This document shows, one piece after another, positions 6,046 through 12,993 of a DNA stretch of 24,411 bases (the first letter of the stretch is position 1; the number at the start of each line of letters is the position of its first letter). Below the pieces are notes generated by a model. That model worked only from the letters and a program-made list of their open reading frames with translations, was not told the DNA's origin and searched no databases. Source of the DNA: JAJZQD01 sp021847735 (GTDB lineage: Bacteria; Bacillota; Thermincolia; Thermincolales; UBA2595); the NCBI GenBank assembly GCA_027324025.1, contig DAHVYW010000025.1, forward strand, positions 1 to 24,411, read 5' to 3'. The translations under genes and the position numbers were made by a program.

Positions 6046-6504
6046 TTTATGACTTTCCCTGAATGCCCGTTCCATATCACGTTTGGCATCCCTGGCGGCC
6101 ATGTCATCACGCTTGTCATAAAGCTTTTTACCTTTGGCGAGGGCCAGTTGAACTTTGGCCCTGCCGTTTTTGAAGTACATCTTCAGAGGTACCAGAGTCA
6201 AACCTTTCTCCTGTACCCGGCCGATCAGCTTACGAATCTCATACTTGTTCATCAATAGCTTTCTGGTCCTGCGCGGCTCATGGTTAAACCTGTTACCCTG
6301 GTCATACGGGCTGATATGGGCATTGAAAAGGAAAACCTCACCGTTATCAACCCTGGCAAAGCTGTCTTTGAGGTTGGCCTGCCCCGCCCTGAGAGATTTG
6401 ACCTCCGTCCCGGCTAGAACAATTCCGGCCTCATAGGTCTCCTCGATATGAAAATCGTGGCGGGCTTTTCTGTTGTCAGTTATTATCTTGATATTTTCAG
6501 TCAT
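6043..6504 (-). CDS. smpB: SmpB, tmRNA-binding protein
   Basis: The protein is 153 residues from MTENIKIITDNRKARHDFHIEE. It shows the family pattern throughout: ETYEAGIVLAGTEVKSLRAGQANLKDSFA, then VFLFNAHISPY, RTRKLLMNKYEI, and a basic tail KLYDKRDDMAARDAKRDMER that becomes helical in the ribosome decoding centre. It binds the tRNA-like domain of tmRNA and is required for trans-translation. An upstream TTG (6525) keeps the frame open, but GAGGTGG lies the correct distance before the ATG at 6504, so I chose that start. It has its own strong promoter overlapping the rnr stop codon and a leader hairpin. The stop codon lies within a heptamer repeat, so the last residues may have been altered by insertion. 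Confidence 0.95.
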   Translation of the reverse strand: MTENIKIITDNRKARHDFHIEETYEAGIVLAGTEVKSLRAGQANLKDSFARVDNGEVFLFNAHISPYDQGNRFNHEPRRTRKLLMNKYEIRKLIGRVQEKGLTLVPLKMYFKNGRAKVQLALAKGKKLYDKRDDMAARDAKRDMERAFRESHK

Positions 6505-6540
6505 TCCTGCCACCTCAAAAGCCAAACAGTCAACAGCTTT

Positions 6541-6585
6541 GAAAAATCAACCCTCTTGGAGCGCATTTTGTCACAGCAAGAGGGT
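6541..6585 (-). terminator. Terminator or attenuator in the smpB leader
   Basis: On the minus strand ACCCTCTTG and CAAGAGGGT (9-bp exact arms, 6577-6585 and 6550-6558) are followed by TGATTTTTC. The hairpin lies between the smpB promoter and the smpB start. It can end rnr transcripts, but it must also be crossed by transcripts from the smpB promoter, so it may act as an attenuator. Confidence 0.65.
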
Positions 6586-6618
6586 AGAAATCAACTCCAT
6601 TATGGGTAACGCATTCTC

Positions 6619-6646
6619 ATTATAGCACATTAAACTTTAGTGTCAA
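6619..6646 (-). promoter_or_regulatory. Consensus sigma-A promoter for smpB (and probably ssrA)
   Basis: TTGACA (6641-6646) and TATAAT (6619-6624), both perfect consensus, are separated by 16 bp. The -35 box overlaps the TGA stop of rnr. Transcription would start near 6612, giving a leader of about 108 nt before smpB. Confidence 0.85.
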
Positions 6647-8754
6647 GAGTTCTCCACCAGTTCAAAATCCAACTGGCGCTCGTCGGGGTTGACCTTTTCC
6701 AACCTTACACGGACAGGGTCCCCGATACGGAATACCTTGCGCGTGTGGCGTCCTGTCAGCGAATGTTTGGTTTCATCATACTCATAAAAATCGTCCACCA
6801 GTGAAGTTACATGAACTAAACCCTCGACCAGGTTATCAAGCTCAACAAACATCCCGAAGGCCGTGACACTTGAGACAACTGCCGGGAATTCCTCGCCAAC
6901 CTTGTTCTTCATGAACTCAACCTTTTTAAGGTCCACACTGTCCCGTTCAGCCTCAGTTGCCAACCTTTCCCGCTCCGAAGACTGCATCGCTGCATCAGCC
7001 ACAAACTGGGCCAATTTATCCTTCCTCTTACCCGGCAGCTTCCCTTTAGCCAAAACCTCTTTAATAATCCGGTGAATTGCCAAATCCGGGTAACGCCTGA
7101 TAGGTGAAGTAAAGTGGCAGTAATACTCGGCTGATAGGCCGAAGTGCCCCGTATTTTCTTCACTGTATTTGGCCAGTTTCATTGTCCGCAGCATAATGGT
7201 GCTGATAACACGCTCTTCCGGCCGGCCTTCGGCTTTTTTCAACACCTCCTGGAAAGACCCCGGGTGAATGTTGGTAAACCCTTTGATACTCAGGCCAAAA
7301 GTAAACAGGAACCGGTTCAGGTTGGAAACTCTTTCCCCATCAGGCTTCTCATGGATACGGTAGATAAAGGGGACTCGCTCTTCGTAAAAATGTTGGGCCA
7401 CCGTTTCATTGGTAACCAGCATAAATTCTTCAATAATCCGGTCAGCAATGGAACGGTCATATTTTACTATGTCCACCGGCCTTCCACTGTCATCAAGTTT
7501 AACTTTAACCTCCGGAAACTCAAAATCCACGGCCCCTCTCTGGAGCCTGCGGCTTTTAAGAATCAGGCACAGCTTTTCCATTATGCTGAAGGTATCGATC
7601 AGGTAATCATACCTTTTTAACAGTTCTGGGTCTTTGTCAACCAGTATCTTTTTTACATTCGTATATGTCATGCGTTCATTGATATTAAGCACCGATTCAC
7701 ATATTTCATGCTTGACGACCTGGCCTCTTTTATCTATCTCCATAAAGACCGATAAAGTGAGCCTGTCCAAACGCGGATTTAAGCTGCAAATACCGTTGGA
7801 CAGTTCCTTTGGCAGCATGGGTACAACCCTGTCTACTAGGTATACGCTGGTCCCCCGTTTATATGCCTCTTTGTCGAGGGCACTGCCGGTCGGTACATAG
7901 CTTCCCACATCAGCAATATGCACCCCCAGGTAAAAGTTGCCATTGGCCAAAACCTCCAGGGAAACCGCATCATCAAGGTCTTTGGCATCCTCCCCGTCTA
8001 TAGTTACGGTCAGCAAGTCCCTCAGGTTGCGGCGGCCCCTGCTTTGTTCTTCTGTCACCTGCATGGGTACTTTTTGTACCTCGTTTATGACAGCCTTGGG
8101 AAATTCCTGGGGCAGGCCAAATTTCCAGACTATAGATTCGATATCTGTGCCCGGCTCGTCTTTGTGCCCAATTATATTAACAACCTTACCCTCCGGGTTG
8201 CGGCGCTTTTCCGGCCACCTGGTGATTTCCAGCACCACCTTGTCGCCGGTGACTGCCCCCTTGTCTTGTCCTTTAGGCACAAACATGTCAATATTTATCC
8301 GCTTCTCATCCGGGGTCACAAAACCGTATTTTGGCCCTTTCTCAAAAGTCCCCACAATTGTCCGGTTTGCTCTGTCCAGTATCCTGATTATCTCGCCTTC
8401 CTGCTTGGGACCGTTCCAATTTCGCCCCAGCAGTCTCGCCACAACCCTATCGTTGTGCAGGGCGCCATTCATATTGTCTGTGCCGATAAAAACATCCGGC
8501 ACCCCGGGGGTATCCTGGATCAAAAACCCAAACCCATTGGGGTGTCCCTGCAGTTTTCCCACTGCCAGGTTCATCTTTTCGGGCAGGCCGTACTTCATTT
8601 TCCTGGTACAAATAACCCTGCCTTCATTTTCCATGTCCTGGAGGACTTTTCTAAACCCTTCCCAGTCATCAAACCTGAGGTCATGGAAAAGTTCCGCATC
8701 AGATAACGGCCTATATGCTTCCCGCTTCATAAATTCCAAAATTTTCTCTTGCAT
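6643..8754 (-). CDS. rnr: Ribonuclease R (RNB-family 3'-5' exoribonuclease)
   Basis: The product is about 703 residues. In order it has a winged-helix start (about 1-60), two cold-shock/OB domains (about 65-210, with GFGFL and YGFV motifs), the RNB catalytic domain (about 245-575, with the acidic cluster in IDGEDAKDLDDAVS near 253-264), and a C-terminal S1 domain (about 625-700, FPAVVSSVTAFGMFVELD). It degrades structured RNA processively and works with tmRNA-SmpB to remove defective messages. The length is typical of Firmicutes. I chose the ATG at 8754 rather than the TTG one codon upstream because AAGGTGA is five bases before it. The start of the HD-protein gene lies upstream in the same direction, 63 bp away, so they may be cotranscribed. 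Confidence 0.97.
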   Translation of the reverse strand: MQEKILEFMKREAYRPLSDAELFHDLRFDDWEGFRKVLQDMENEGRVICTRKMKYGLPEKMNLAVGKLQGHPNGFGFLIQDTPGVPDVFIGTDNMNGALHNDRVVARLLGRNWNGPKQEGEIIRILDRANRTIVGTFEKGPKYGFVTPDEKRINIDMFVPKGQDKGAVTGDKVVLEITRWPEKRRNPEGKVVNIIGHKDEPGTDIESIVWKFGLPQEFPKAVINEVQKVPMQVTEEQSRGRRNLRDLLTVTIDGEDAKDLDDAVSLEVLANGNFYLGVHIADVGSYVPTGSALDKEAYKRGTSVYLVDRVVPMLPKELSNGICSLNPRLDRLTLSVFMEIDKRGQVVKHEICESVLNINERMTYTNVKKILVDKDPELLKRYDYLIDTFSIMEKLCLILKSRRLQRGAVDFEFPEVKVKLDDSGRPVDIVKYDRSIADRIIEEFMLVTNETVAQHFYEERVPFIYRIHEKPDGERVSNLNRFLFTFGLSIKGFTNIHPGSFQEVLKKAEGRPEERVISTIMLRTMKLAKYSEENTGHFGLSAEYYCHFTSPIRRYPDLAIHRIIKEVLAKGKLPGKRKDKLAQFVADAAMQSSERERLATEAERDSVDLKKVEFMKNKVGEEFPAVVSSVTAFGMFVELDNLVEGLVHVTSLVDDFYEYDETKHSLTGRHTRKVFRIGDPVRVRLEKVNPDERQLDFELVENS

Positions 8755-8817
8755 CAAATCACCTTCTTAACTATATTCTGTCCATTTCGTCCGGCCGGCA
8801 AACAATGAGTCCGCTTC

Positions 8818-9369
8818 CTATAACCCCAGTTCACCGCTTATCCCCTGCATTGCCGCCAGGGACATCTCCAGGAACTCCTCCAATTCCAGGCCGAGTTCCA
8901 TACAGCAGGCTATTTGCTCGCGGTTGGCTCCCCTGGCAAAGGATTTTTCGTTAAACCTATTAAGTAGAAAAGGTACATCTACCGCCGAAAGTTTCTTTTC
9001 CGGTATGATTAAAGCTCCTGCTACAATCAGGCCTGTGACCGGGTCAGTGGCATATAGGGCTTTGTCCATCAAACTCTTCCTGGGTAGGCCGTGGGCACCG
9101 TTGTGAACTTTGACGGCATAAACTACATCCCCGGGCAGCCCCATCTTTTCAAGCATTTCCGCCCCCACAATGCTATGACGCTCAAGGTCGTCCGCTGTCG
9201 TGTCATAATCGATATCGTGAAGCAAGCCCGCCAGCCCCCATTTTTCCCCAGCTTCCCCGAAACGCACGGCAAGCCCCTTCATCACCGCCTCACAGGCATA
9301 CATGTGCTTTAGTAGGTTTTTGTTTTTTACACACTTCTTTAATTCTATCAAAGCCTTTTCCCTGTCCAT
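8818..9369 (-). CDS. HD-domain (HDIG-like) predicted metal-dependent hydrolase
   Basis: The 183-residue protein begins MDREKALIELKKCVKNKNLLKHMYA. The HD superfamily signature is visible: His in LLKHMYACEAVM, the paired HD in GLLHDIDYD, RHSIVGAEM, and KVHNGAHG. These residues would bind divalent metal for phosphohydrolase activity. Small stand-alone HD proteins of this type are widespread in Clostridia, often annotated HDIG-domain or hydrolase; the substrate is unknown and nothing here fixes it. The start at ATG 9369 is preferred over GTG 9381, because AGAGGTGA, which contains that GTG, lies 8 nt before the ATG. It follows a terminator and precedes rnr. Confidence 0.85.
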   Translation of the reverse strand: MDREKALIELKKCVKNKNLLKHMYACEAVMKGLAVRFGEAGEKWGLAGLLHDIDYDTTADDLERHSIVGAEMLEKMGLPGDVVYAVKVHNGAHGLPRKSLMDKALYATDPVTGLIVAGALIIPEKKLSAVDVPFLLNRFNEKSFARGANREQIACCMELGLELEEFLEMSLAAMQGISGELGL

Positions 9370-9409
9370 GCAGATCTTCACCTCTTTTGAACCGCAACCG
9401 GCGGCATAT

Positions 9410-9447
9410 TATAAAACGGAAGGTTTGCGGAGCAACCTCCGCAAACC
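9410..9447 (-). terminator. Terminator of the acyl-CoA synthetase gene
   Basis: Arms GGTTTGCGGAG and CTCCGCAAACC (9422-9447), 11-bp exact with a CAAC/GTTG loop, are followed on the minus strand by TTCCGTTTTAT. Confidence 0.85.
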
Positions 9448-9449
9448 CA

Positions 9450-10964
9450 CTATTTCAAGGCCCTTTTTAAAATCTTGCCTGTACTGGTCTTTGGCAGGGA
9501 CTCCACAAACTCGACAACCTTAGGTAGTTTGTAATTTGCCAGCCTATCCTGGCAGTATTTTATTATTTCCCTTTCCGTCGCTGTCTCACCTTGTTTTACG
9601 GCGATGAAGGCCTTGACCATTTCTCCCCTGAGAGCATCGGGCGCACCCACCACTGCGGCTTCTGCCACCTTAGGATAGGTGTATAGGACCTCTTCAATTT
9701 CCCGGGGGTATACATTCAAACCGCCGACGATAATCAGGTCTTTTTTGCGGTCGATGATAAAGAAATACCCTTCTACATCCATATACCCGATGTCACCTGT
9801 GTGTACCCAACCGTCTTTCATGGCTTCTGCGGTAGCCTCAGGCAGGTTGTAATAACCTATCATGACATTCCGGCCTTTAAACAAAAGTTCCCCGGGACTA
9901 CCCGGTGTGACCTCACTGCCGGAGTCATCGATTATCTTGCATTCCAGCTCCGGTATCAGTATCCCGATGGACCCTGGTTTCCTTACACCCCGCCAGGGGT
10001 TGACTGTACAGACCGGGGAGCACTCCGAAAGTCCGTAACCCTCCAGTAATTTAACCCCATACTTTTCCTCGAATTTCTTCAGTACCTCCATAGGTAGAGC
10101 AGCTCCCCCCGAGTATGCCAGGCGGATTCGGGCGTAATCAGCCGAGTTAACGTTAGGCACCTGTAAAAGCACGGTGTACATCGTGGGAACACAGGCGATT
10201 ATTGTTATCCTTTCATCCACAATGGTATTCAAAAATACCTGGGGAACAAAGCTTTCCAGAACTATGATTTTGCCTCCACACAGCAAGGGAAGGGTCACAC
10301 AGGTGGTCCAGGCAAAAGAATGGAACATCGGTAAAACACAAAGGGTAATGTCGTCCTCTGTTGAATCTGTTGCCACTCTGGTTTGGTCGGCATTACCGAC
10401 CAGGTTGTCATGGGTCAGCATCGCCCCTTTGGGGTTGCCGGTAGTGCCGGAGGTATAAAGAAATACTGCAACATCGTCGTCTGTAATAGAGTTATCGAGG
10501 TTTAGCTCGTCAGATTCCCCGTTTAGCATGGCGGCCAGGGAGAGGCATTCGGGAAAAGCATTCTCCTGCTCTACATCCTGGATTATAATATCCTTGACCG
10601 TTTCAAGCTGTCCGTGGATTTCCCCCACCATAGGCATAAACATTGGCGCGGTAACCAATACTGATGCCTTTGAATCATTAAGCAGGTATGCAACTTCCCC
10701 GCCCTTAAACATAACATTAATCGGCACCACAATGGCCCCGAGTTTAGCTATACCAAAGTAACTTATTACAAAATACGGACTGTTAATCATCAACAACCCG
10801 ACCCTGTCACCCTTACCAATCCCCAGCTTTTTTAGCCCGTTGGCAACCCTGTTGGTTTGAGCGTCAAGTTCCTGATAAGTCCATTCTCTGCCTTTAAACT
10901 TGATGGCAACTTTTTCAGGAAAACCACGCCGTCCCTTGGCAATTATCTCCCCAAGTGTCATCAT
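9450..10964 (-). CDS. Long-chain-fatty-acid-CoA ligase (AMP-forming, FadD-like)
   Basis: The protein is about 504 residues of the ANL (acyl-AMP ligase) superfamily. Motifs in order: YTSGTTGNPKGAMLTHDN (phosphate loop), a GYGLSECSP motif, GWVHTGDIGYMD with the ribose-binding Asp, the RKKDLIIVGGLNVYPREIE hinge, and PKTSTGKILKRALK, whose Lys catalyses adenylation. It activates a carboxylic acid to acyl-AMP and then acyl-CoA; the sequence class favours medium- or long-chain fatty acids, but chain length cannot be read directly. It may serve fatty acid or syntrophic acid oxidation, or lipid recycling. Two ATGs (10964 and 10961) follow AGGAGG; the second has the better 7-nt spacing. It has its own promoter and a strong terminator, so it is a single-gene unit inserted between secG and rnr. 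Confidence 0.93.
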   Translation of the reverse strand: MMTLGEIIAKGRRGFPEKVAIKFKGREWTYQELDAQTNRVANGLKKLGIGKGDRVGLLMINSPYFVISYFGIAKLGAIVVPINVMFKGGEVAYLLNDSKASVLVTAPMFMPMVGEIHGQLETVKDIIIQDVEQENAFPECLSLAAMLNGESDELNLDNSITDDDVAVFLYTSGTTGNPKGAMLTHDNLVGNADQTRVATDSTEDDITLCVLPMFHSFAWTTCVTLPLLCGGKIIVLESFVPQVFLNTIVDERITIIACVPTMYTVLLQVPNVNSADYARIRLAYSGGAALPMEVLKKFEEKYGVKLLEGYGLSECSPVCTVNPWRGVRKPGSIGILIPELECKIIDDSGSEVTPGSPGELLFKGRNVMIGYYNLPEATAEAMKDGWVHTGDIGYMDVEGYFFIIDRKKDLIIVGGLNVYPREIEEVLYTYPKVAEAAVVGAPDALRGEMVKAFIAVKQGETATEREIIKYCQDRLANYKLPKVVEFVESLPKTSTGKILKRALK

Positions 10965-10995
10965 TTTTCCTCCTAAAAATTCTAAAATCACTTTT

Positions 10996-11026
10996 ATTAT
11001 AGCATGCATAGGGAAATACTGCCCAA
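10996..11026 (-). promoter_or_regulatory. Probable promoter of the acyl-CoA synthetase gene
   Basis: A perfect TATAAT (10996-11001) lies 32 bp before the start codon. The best -35 candidate is TTGGGC (11021-11026) at a 19-bp spacing, longer than ideal. A repressor site was not recognised. Confidence 0.5.
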
Positions 11027-11090
11027 ATTTTTCTTTTAATGTCTATTCGCTGTCGTTAATTGTTCCTACTTCAAAAAGACAATGCATATT

Positions 11091-11126
11091 AAAAAAAATG
11101 ATAGTGCCGGTTTAACCGGCACTATC
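11091..11126 (-). terminator. secG terminator
   Basis: GATAGTGCCGGT and ACCGGCACTATC (11100-11126), 12-bp exact arms around TTA, are followed on the minus strand by a T-run at 11091-11098. Confidence 0.92.
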
Positions 11127-11133
11127 ACTGATA

Positions 11134-11373
11134 TTATTTAAAAAGTTTAATACTGAGCATCAATGATGTAATTAGAAAACCAATGGCAAATCCGGTAGAC
11201 AATTTGCTAAGAAAATCGTCCATACCCTTCTTCTTGCCGAAAATGGTTTCCGCGCCACCGGCAATGGCTCCCGATAAACCTGCGCTTTTTCCTGACTGTA
11301 ACAATACAGTTACAATTACGCCCAAGGCCAAAATAATATGAATTGTTGTAACGATTATATGCAGTGCGTTCAA
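11134..11373 (-). CDS. secG: SecG, preprotein translocase subunit
   Basis: The 79-residue product has two membrane segments. They are separated by the family's cytoplasmic loop, LLQSGKSAGLSGAIAGGAETIFGKKKGMDDFLSKLS. SecG associates with SecYE and assists SecA-driven protein export. I chose a TTG start at 11373 because GGGAGGTG lies 7 nt upstream and the protein then begins at NALHIIVTTIHI, in line with the family; the frame is open further upstream but lacks a ribosome site. The secG-rnr-smpB-ssrA order is common in Firmicutes; here two genes are inserted between secG and rnr. It has a near-consensus promoter and a strong terminator, so it is monocistronic. Confidence 0.93.
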   Translation of the reverse strand: MNALHIIVTTIHIILALGVIVTVLLQSGKSAGLSGAIAGGAETIFGKKKGMDDFLSKLSTGFAIGFLITSLMLSIKLFK

Positions 11374-11410
11374 AACTTCACCTCCCGGTGACTTCAAGAT
11401 TAACATATAA

Positions 11411-11439
11411 ATTTTAGCATATTTTGTCCGGGATGGCAA
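11411..11439 (-). promoter_or_regulatory. secG promoter
   Basis: TTGCCA (11434-11439) and TAAAAT (11411-11416) are separated by 17 bp, with a TG dinucleotide just before the -10 box (extended -10). The start codon is about 38 bp downstream of the -10 box. Confidence 0.7.
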
Positions 11440-11471
11440 CAAAAAATACGTTTAAAGAAAACCGTCCTTGT

Positions 11472-11814
11472 TTACTCGTACCTCATGGCTTCAATCGGGT
11501 CAAGCTTTGCCGCCTGACTGGCAGGATAAAGCCCGAAGAAAATCCCCACCGCCGATGAGAAAAAAAATGCAATCAGGAAAAGGTATGCTAAGGTTTTTAC
11601 CGAACCACTGGGACCACATCCAATAACGAAAATCCTTTAAAAAGACCAATTGACCGGTGGCAAATTCAGGTAGAGGGGTTTTTTCCATCAACCTTATAGT
11701 ATAATCCTGAACAAACGGGAGAGATACCGCAGTTATAGTCAATACTACCAACCCCATCAGCAACTTTAGTCTTCCTGCCCTGAATTCTTTTTTCCAAAGC
11801 CCCGTGTTAGCCAT
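11472..11814 (-). pseudogene. Fused remnants of two ABC permease genes (ABC-2 N-terminus and MacB-type C-terminus)
   Basis: Two unrelated gene ends are joined. From ATG at 11814, with a GGTGGGG ribosome site, comes the N-terminus of an ABC-2 permease: MANTGLWKKEFRAGRLK, one membrane helix, then YWMWSQWFGKNL. Near 11600 this runs into a different frame carrying SAVGIFFGLYPASQAAKLD and PIEAMRYE to a TAA at 11472. That is the typical end of a MacB/FtsX-type permease (VGIFFGLYPA..AA.LDPIEALRYE). The original frame continues to a chance stop at 11500. A deletion must have removed the rest of the ABC-2 permease and most of the MacB-type gene. It is not expected to make a functional transporter. Confidence 0.8.
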
Positions 11815-12220
11815 TTTCCCCACCCCCGGTATAACGTATACCTACCTGCAGTTCGAACAGGTCGAGGTATTTTCCAACCACTTTCATGTCCCAGTTAGTG
11901 TAAGTCTCCCTACAGAAATTGACGACTTCACTGACCTTCATCTGTTCATAGATAACCGGTTCCTCTGATACATAGCCCACTTTTTCCCTGACTTTAAGGG
12001 TCTCCTTTACGATATCAAGGCCCAGGACCTGACCCTGCCCTGATGTGGGGAAAACCAGGTTTAGCAGCATTTTAATAGTGGTGGTTTTACCGGCCCCATT
12101 GAGTCCTAAAAAACCGTAAATACTTCCTCTTGCCACATCCAGGTCAAGGGCATTCACTGCCAGGGTGTCGGCATACATTTTGGTCAACCCTACAGTTTTA
12201 ATCGCGCTATCAGTGGTCAT
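11807..12220 (-). pseudogene. Truncated ABC transporter ATPase
   Basis: The 137-residue product begins MTTDSAIKTVGLTKMYADTLAVNALDLD. It has an intact Walker A (GLNGAGKTTT) and the Q-loop region (GYVSEEPVIYEQMKV), but the frame ends soon after CRETYTNWDMKVVGKYLDLF. The ABC signature, Walker B, D-loop and switch His are all absent, against about 230-300 residues in intact family members. The start codon overlaps the GntR stop (ATGA), the normal arrangement for a YtrA-type operon. The last residues run into the ribosome site of the permease remnant. ATP may bind, but hydrolysis cannot be supported, so I call it a pseudogene. Confidence 0.82.
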
Positions 12221-12606
12221 TGATTTTTCACCTTCCACTCCTTAATCCGTTCCTCTAAAAGCCCCCGCACCTCTTCATCAGAAAAGCCAAGGTGATGGGC
12301 CTCAACCAAAACCTTGTCTATGGCAGCCATCAATACCCTGACACGTTCCTCCCGGACTATTTTTACCTCTTTTTCAGCCACAAAAGTCCCCACACCCCGG
12401 ACGGTTTTTATAATTCCCTCCCGTTCCAGCTCCTGGTAGGCCTTGGCAATAGTGTTGGGGTTAACTGTCAGTTCAATGGCCAATTCGCGCACTGAAGCCA
12501 TCTGGTCCCCCGGCTTGAGCATCCCGCTCGCTGTGGCCCGTTTGACCTGATTTAAAACCTGCATGTATATAGGAACGCCGCTTAAGGGATCAACATGAAA
12601 CCACAC
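12217..12606 (-). CDS. GntR-family transcriptional regulator, YtrA subfamily
   Basis: The 129-residue protein has an N-terminal winged helix (GVPIYMQVLNQVKRATASG, then ASVRELAIELTVNPNTIAKAYQELEREGII, then a GVGTFVAE wing) and only a short C-terminal helical dimerisation tail, which is the YtrA pattern. Such regulators usually repress their own operon encoding an ABC transporter linked to antibiotic or envelope stress. The start is GTG at 12606 with AAGGAGGGG about 7 nt upstream. A 10-bp-arm palindrome that is very likely its operator lies 22 bp upstream. The regulator is intact although its transporter partners are broken, so it may now control only itself or other sites. Confidence 0.9.
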   Translation of the reverse strand: MWFHVDPLSGVPIYMQVLNQVKRATASGMLKPGDQMASVRELAIELTVNPNTIAKAYQELEREGIIKTVRGVGTFVAEKEVKIVREERVRVLMAAIDKVLVEAHHLGFSDEEVRGLLEERIKEWKVKNQ

Positions 12607-12627
12607 CTGCGACCCCTCCTTCCGTCA

Positions 12628-12649
12628 GTGTATTAGTACACTAATACAC
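12628..12649. promoter_or_regulatory. Palindromic operator of the GntR/YtrA regulator
   Basis: GTGTATTAGT and its exact complement ACTAATACAC are separated by 2 bp. The position just upstream of the ribosome site and the TnnTnnA-like symmetric form fit a YtrA-type autorepressor site. Element copy 3 begins 2 bp beyond its distal end. Confidence 0.75.
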
Positions 12650-12651
12650 TT

Positions 12652-12769
12652 TTTATCCCAATTCCAAGACTCCACCTTCTATAAGGTGGAGTTTCCACTT
12701 TTCTGCTTCAGTGGGGGTAGAGTCCCCCACTGAAGTTTCGATGTTCAGCTTTAGCTGAACGAGTTCACT
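12652..12769 (-). mobile_element. 118-bp three-hairpin element, copy 3 (inverted)
   Basis: This is the reverse complement of copies 1 and 2, with a single difference in the ACTCCACC hairpin loop that extends the pairing to CCACCTT/AAGGTGG. It is inserted directly upstream of the GntR operator, where a promoter would be expected. No target duplication is visible. Confidence 0.85.
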
Positions 12770-12909
12770 TTAGTGTAGTATTTCCCAAAATGCAAGGGTT
12801 AATCTTGCGTTAAAGCACAAGAAGAACCCCCATAATCAGGGTCCTTCTCTTAATACCTCCCGGTATTTGCCCATTTCTTTTGTTATCAGCTATTCTCTCC
12901 TTTCGGCAA

Positions 12910-12979
12910 AGGAAGAAAAAGGCAGCCTCTTCCTTGCCCTTTAGCCCAAAGCAAAGAGGCTGTCTTTTCAGACAGCCTC
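12910..12979 (-). terminator. hppA terminator region with two overlapping hairpins
   Basis: The first hairpin has 10-bp arms GAGGCTGTCT/AGACAGCCTC (12956-12979) and is followed by TTTGCTTT. Its 3' arm can instead pair with AAGAGGCTG (12922-12930), making a second hairpin followed by CCTTTTTCTTCC. The two are mutually exclusive, giving two successive termination opportunities. Between here and the element at 12769 a weaker GAAG-ACCC/GGGT-CTTC hairpin lies at about 12823-12848. Confidence 0.75.
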
Positions 12980-12993
12980 CAAACAATCTTGTT

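Noticed and set aside
7918..8770. Long plus-strand frames (262 and 277 codons) opposite rnr
   Set aside because: They are antisense shadows of a fully convincing RNase R gene with no motifs of their own.
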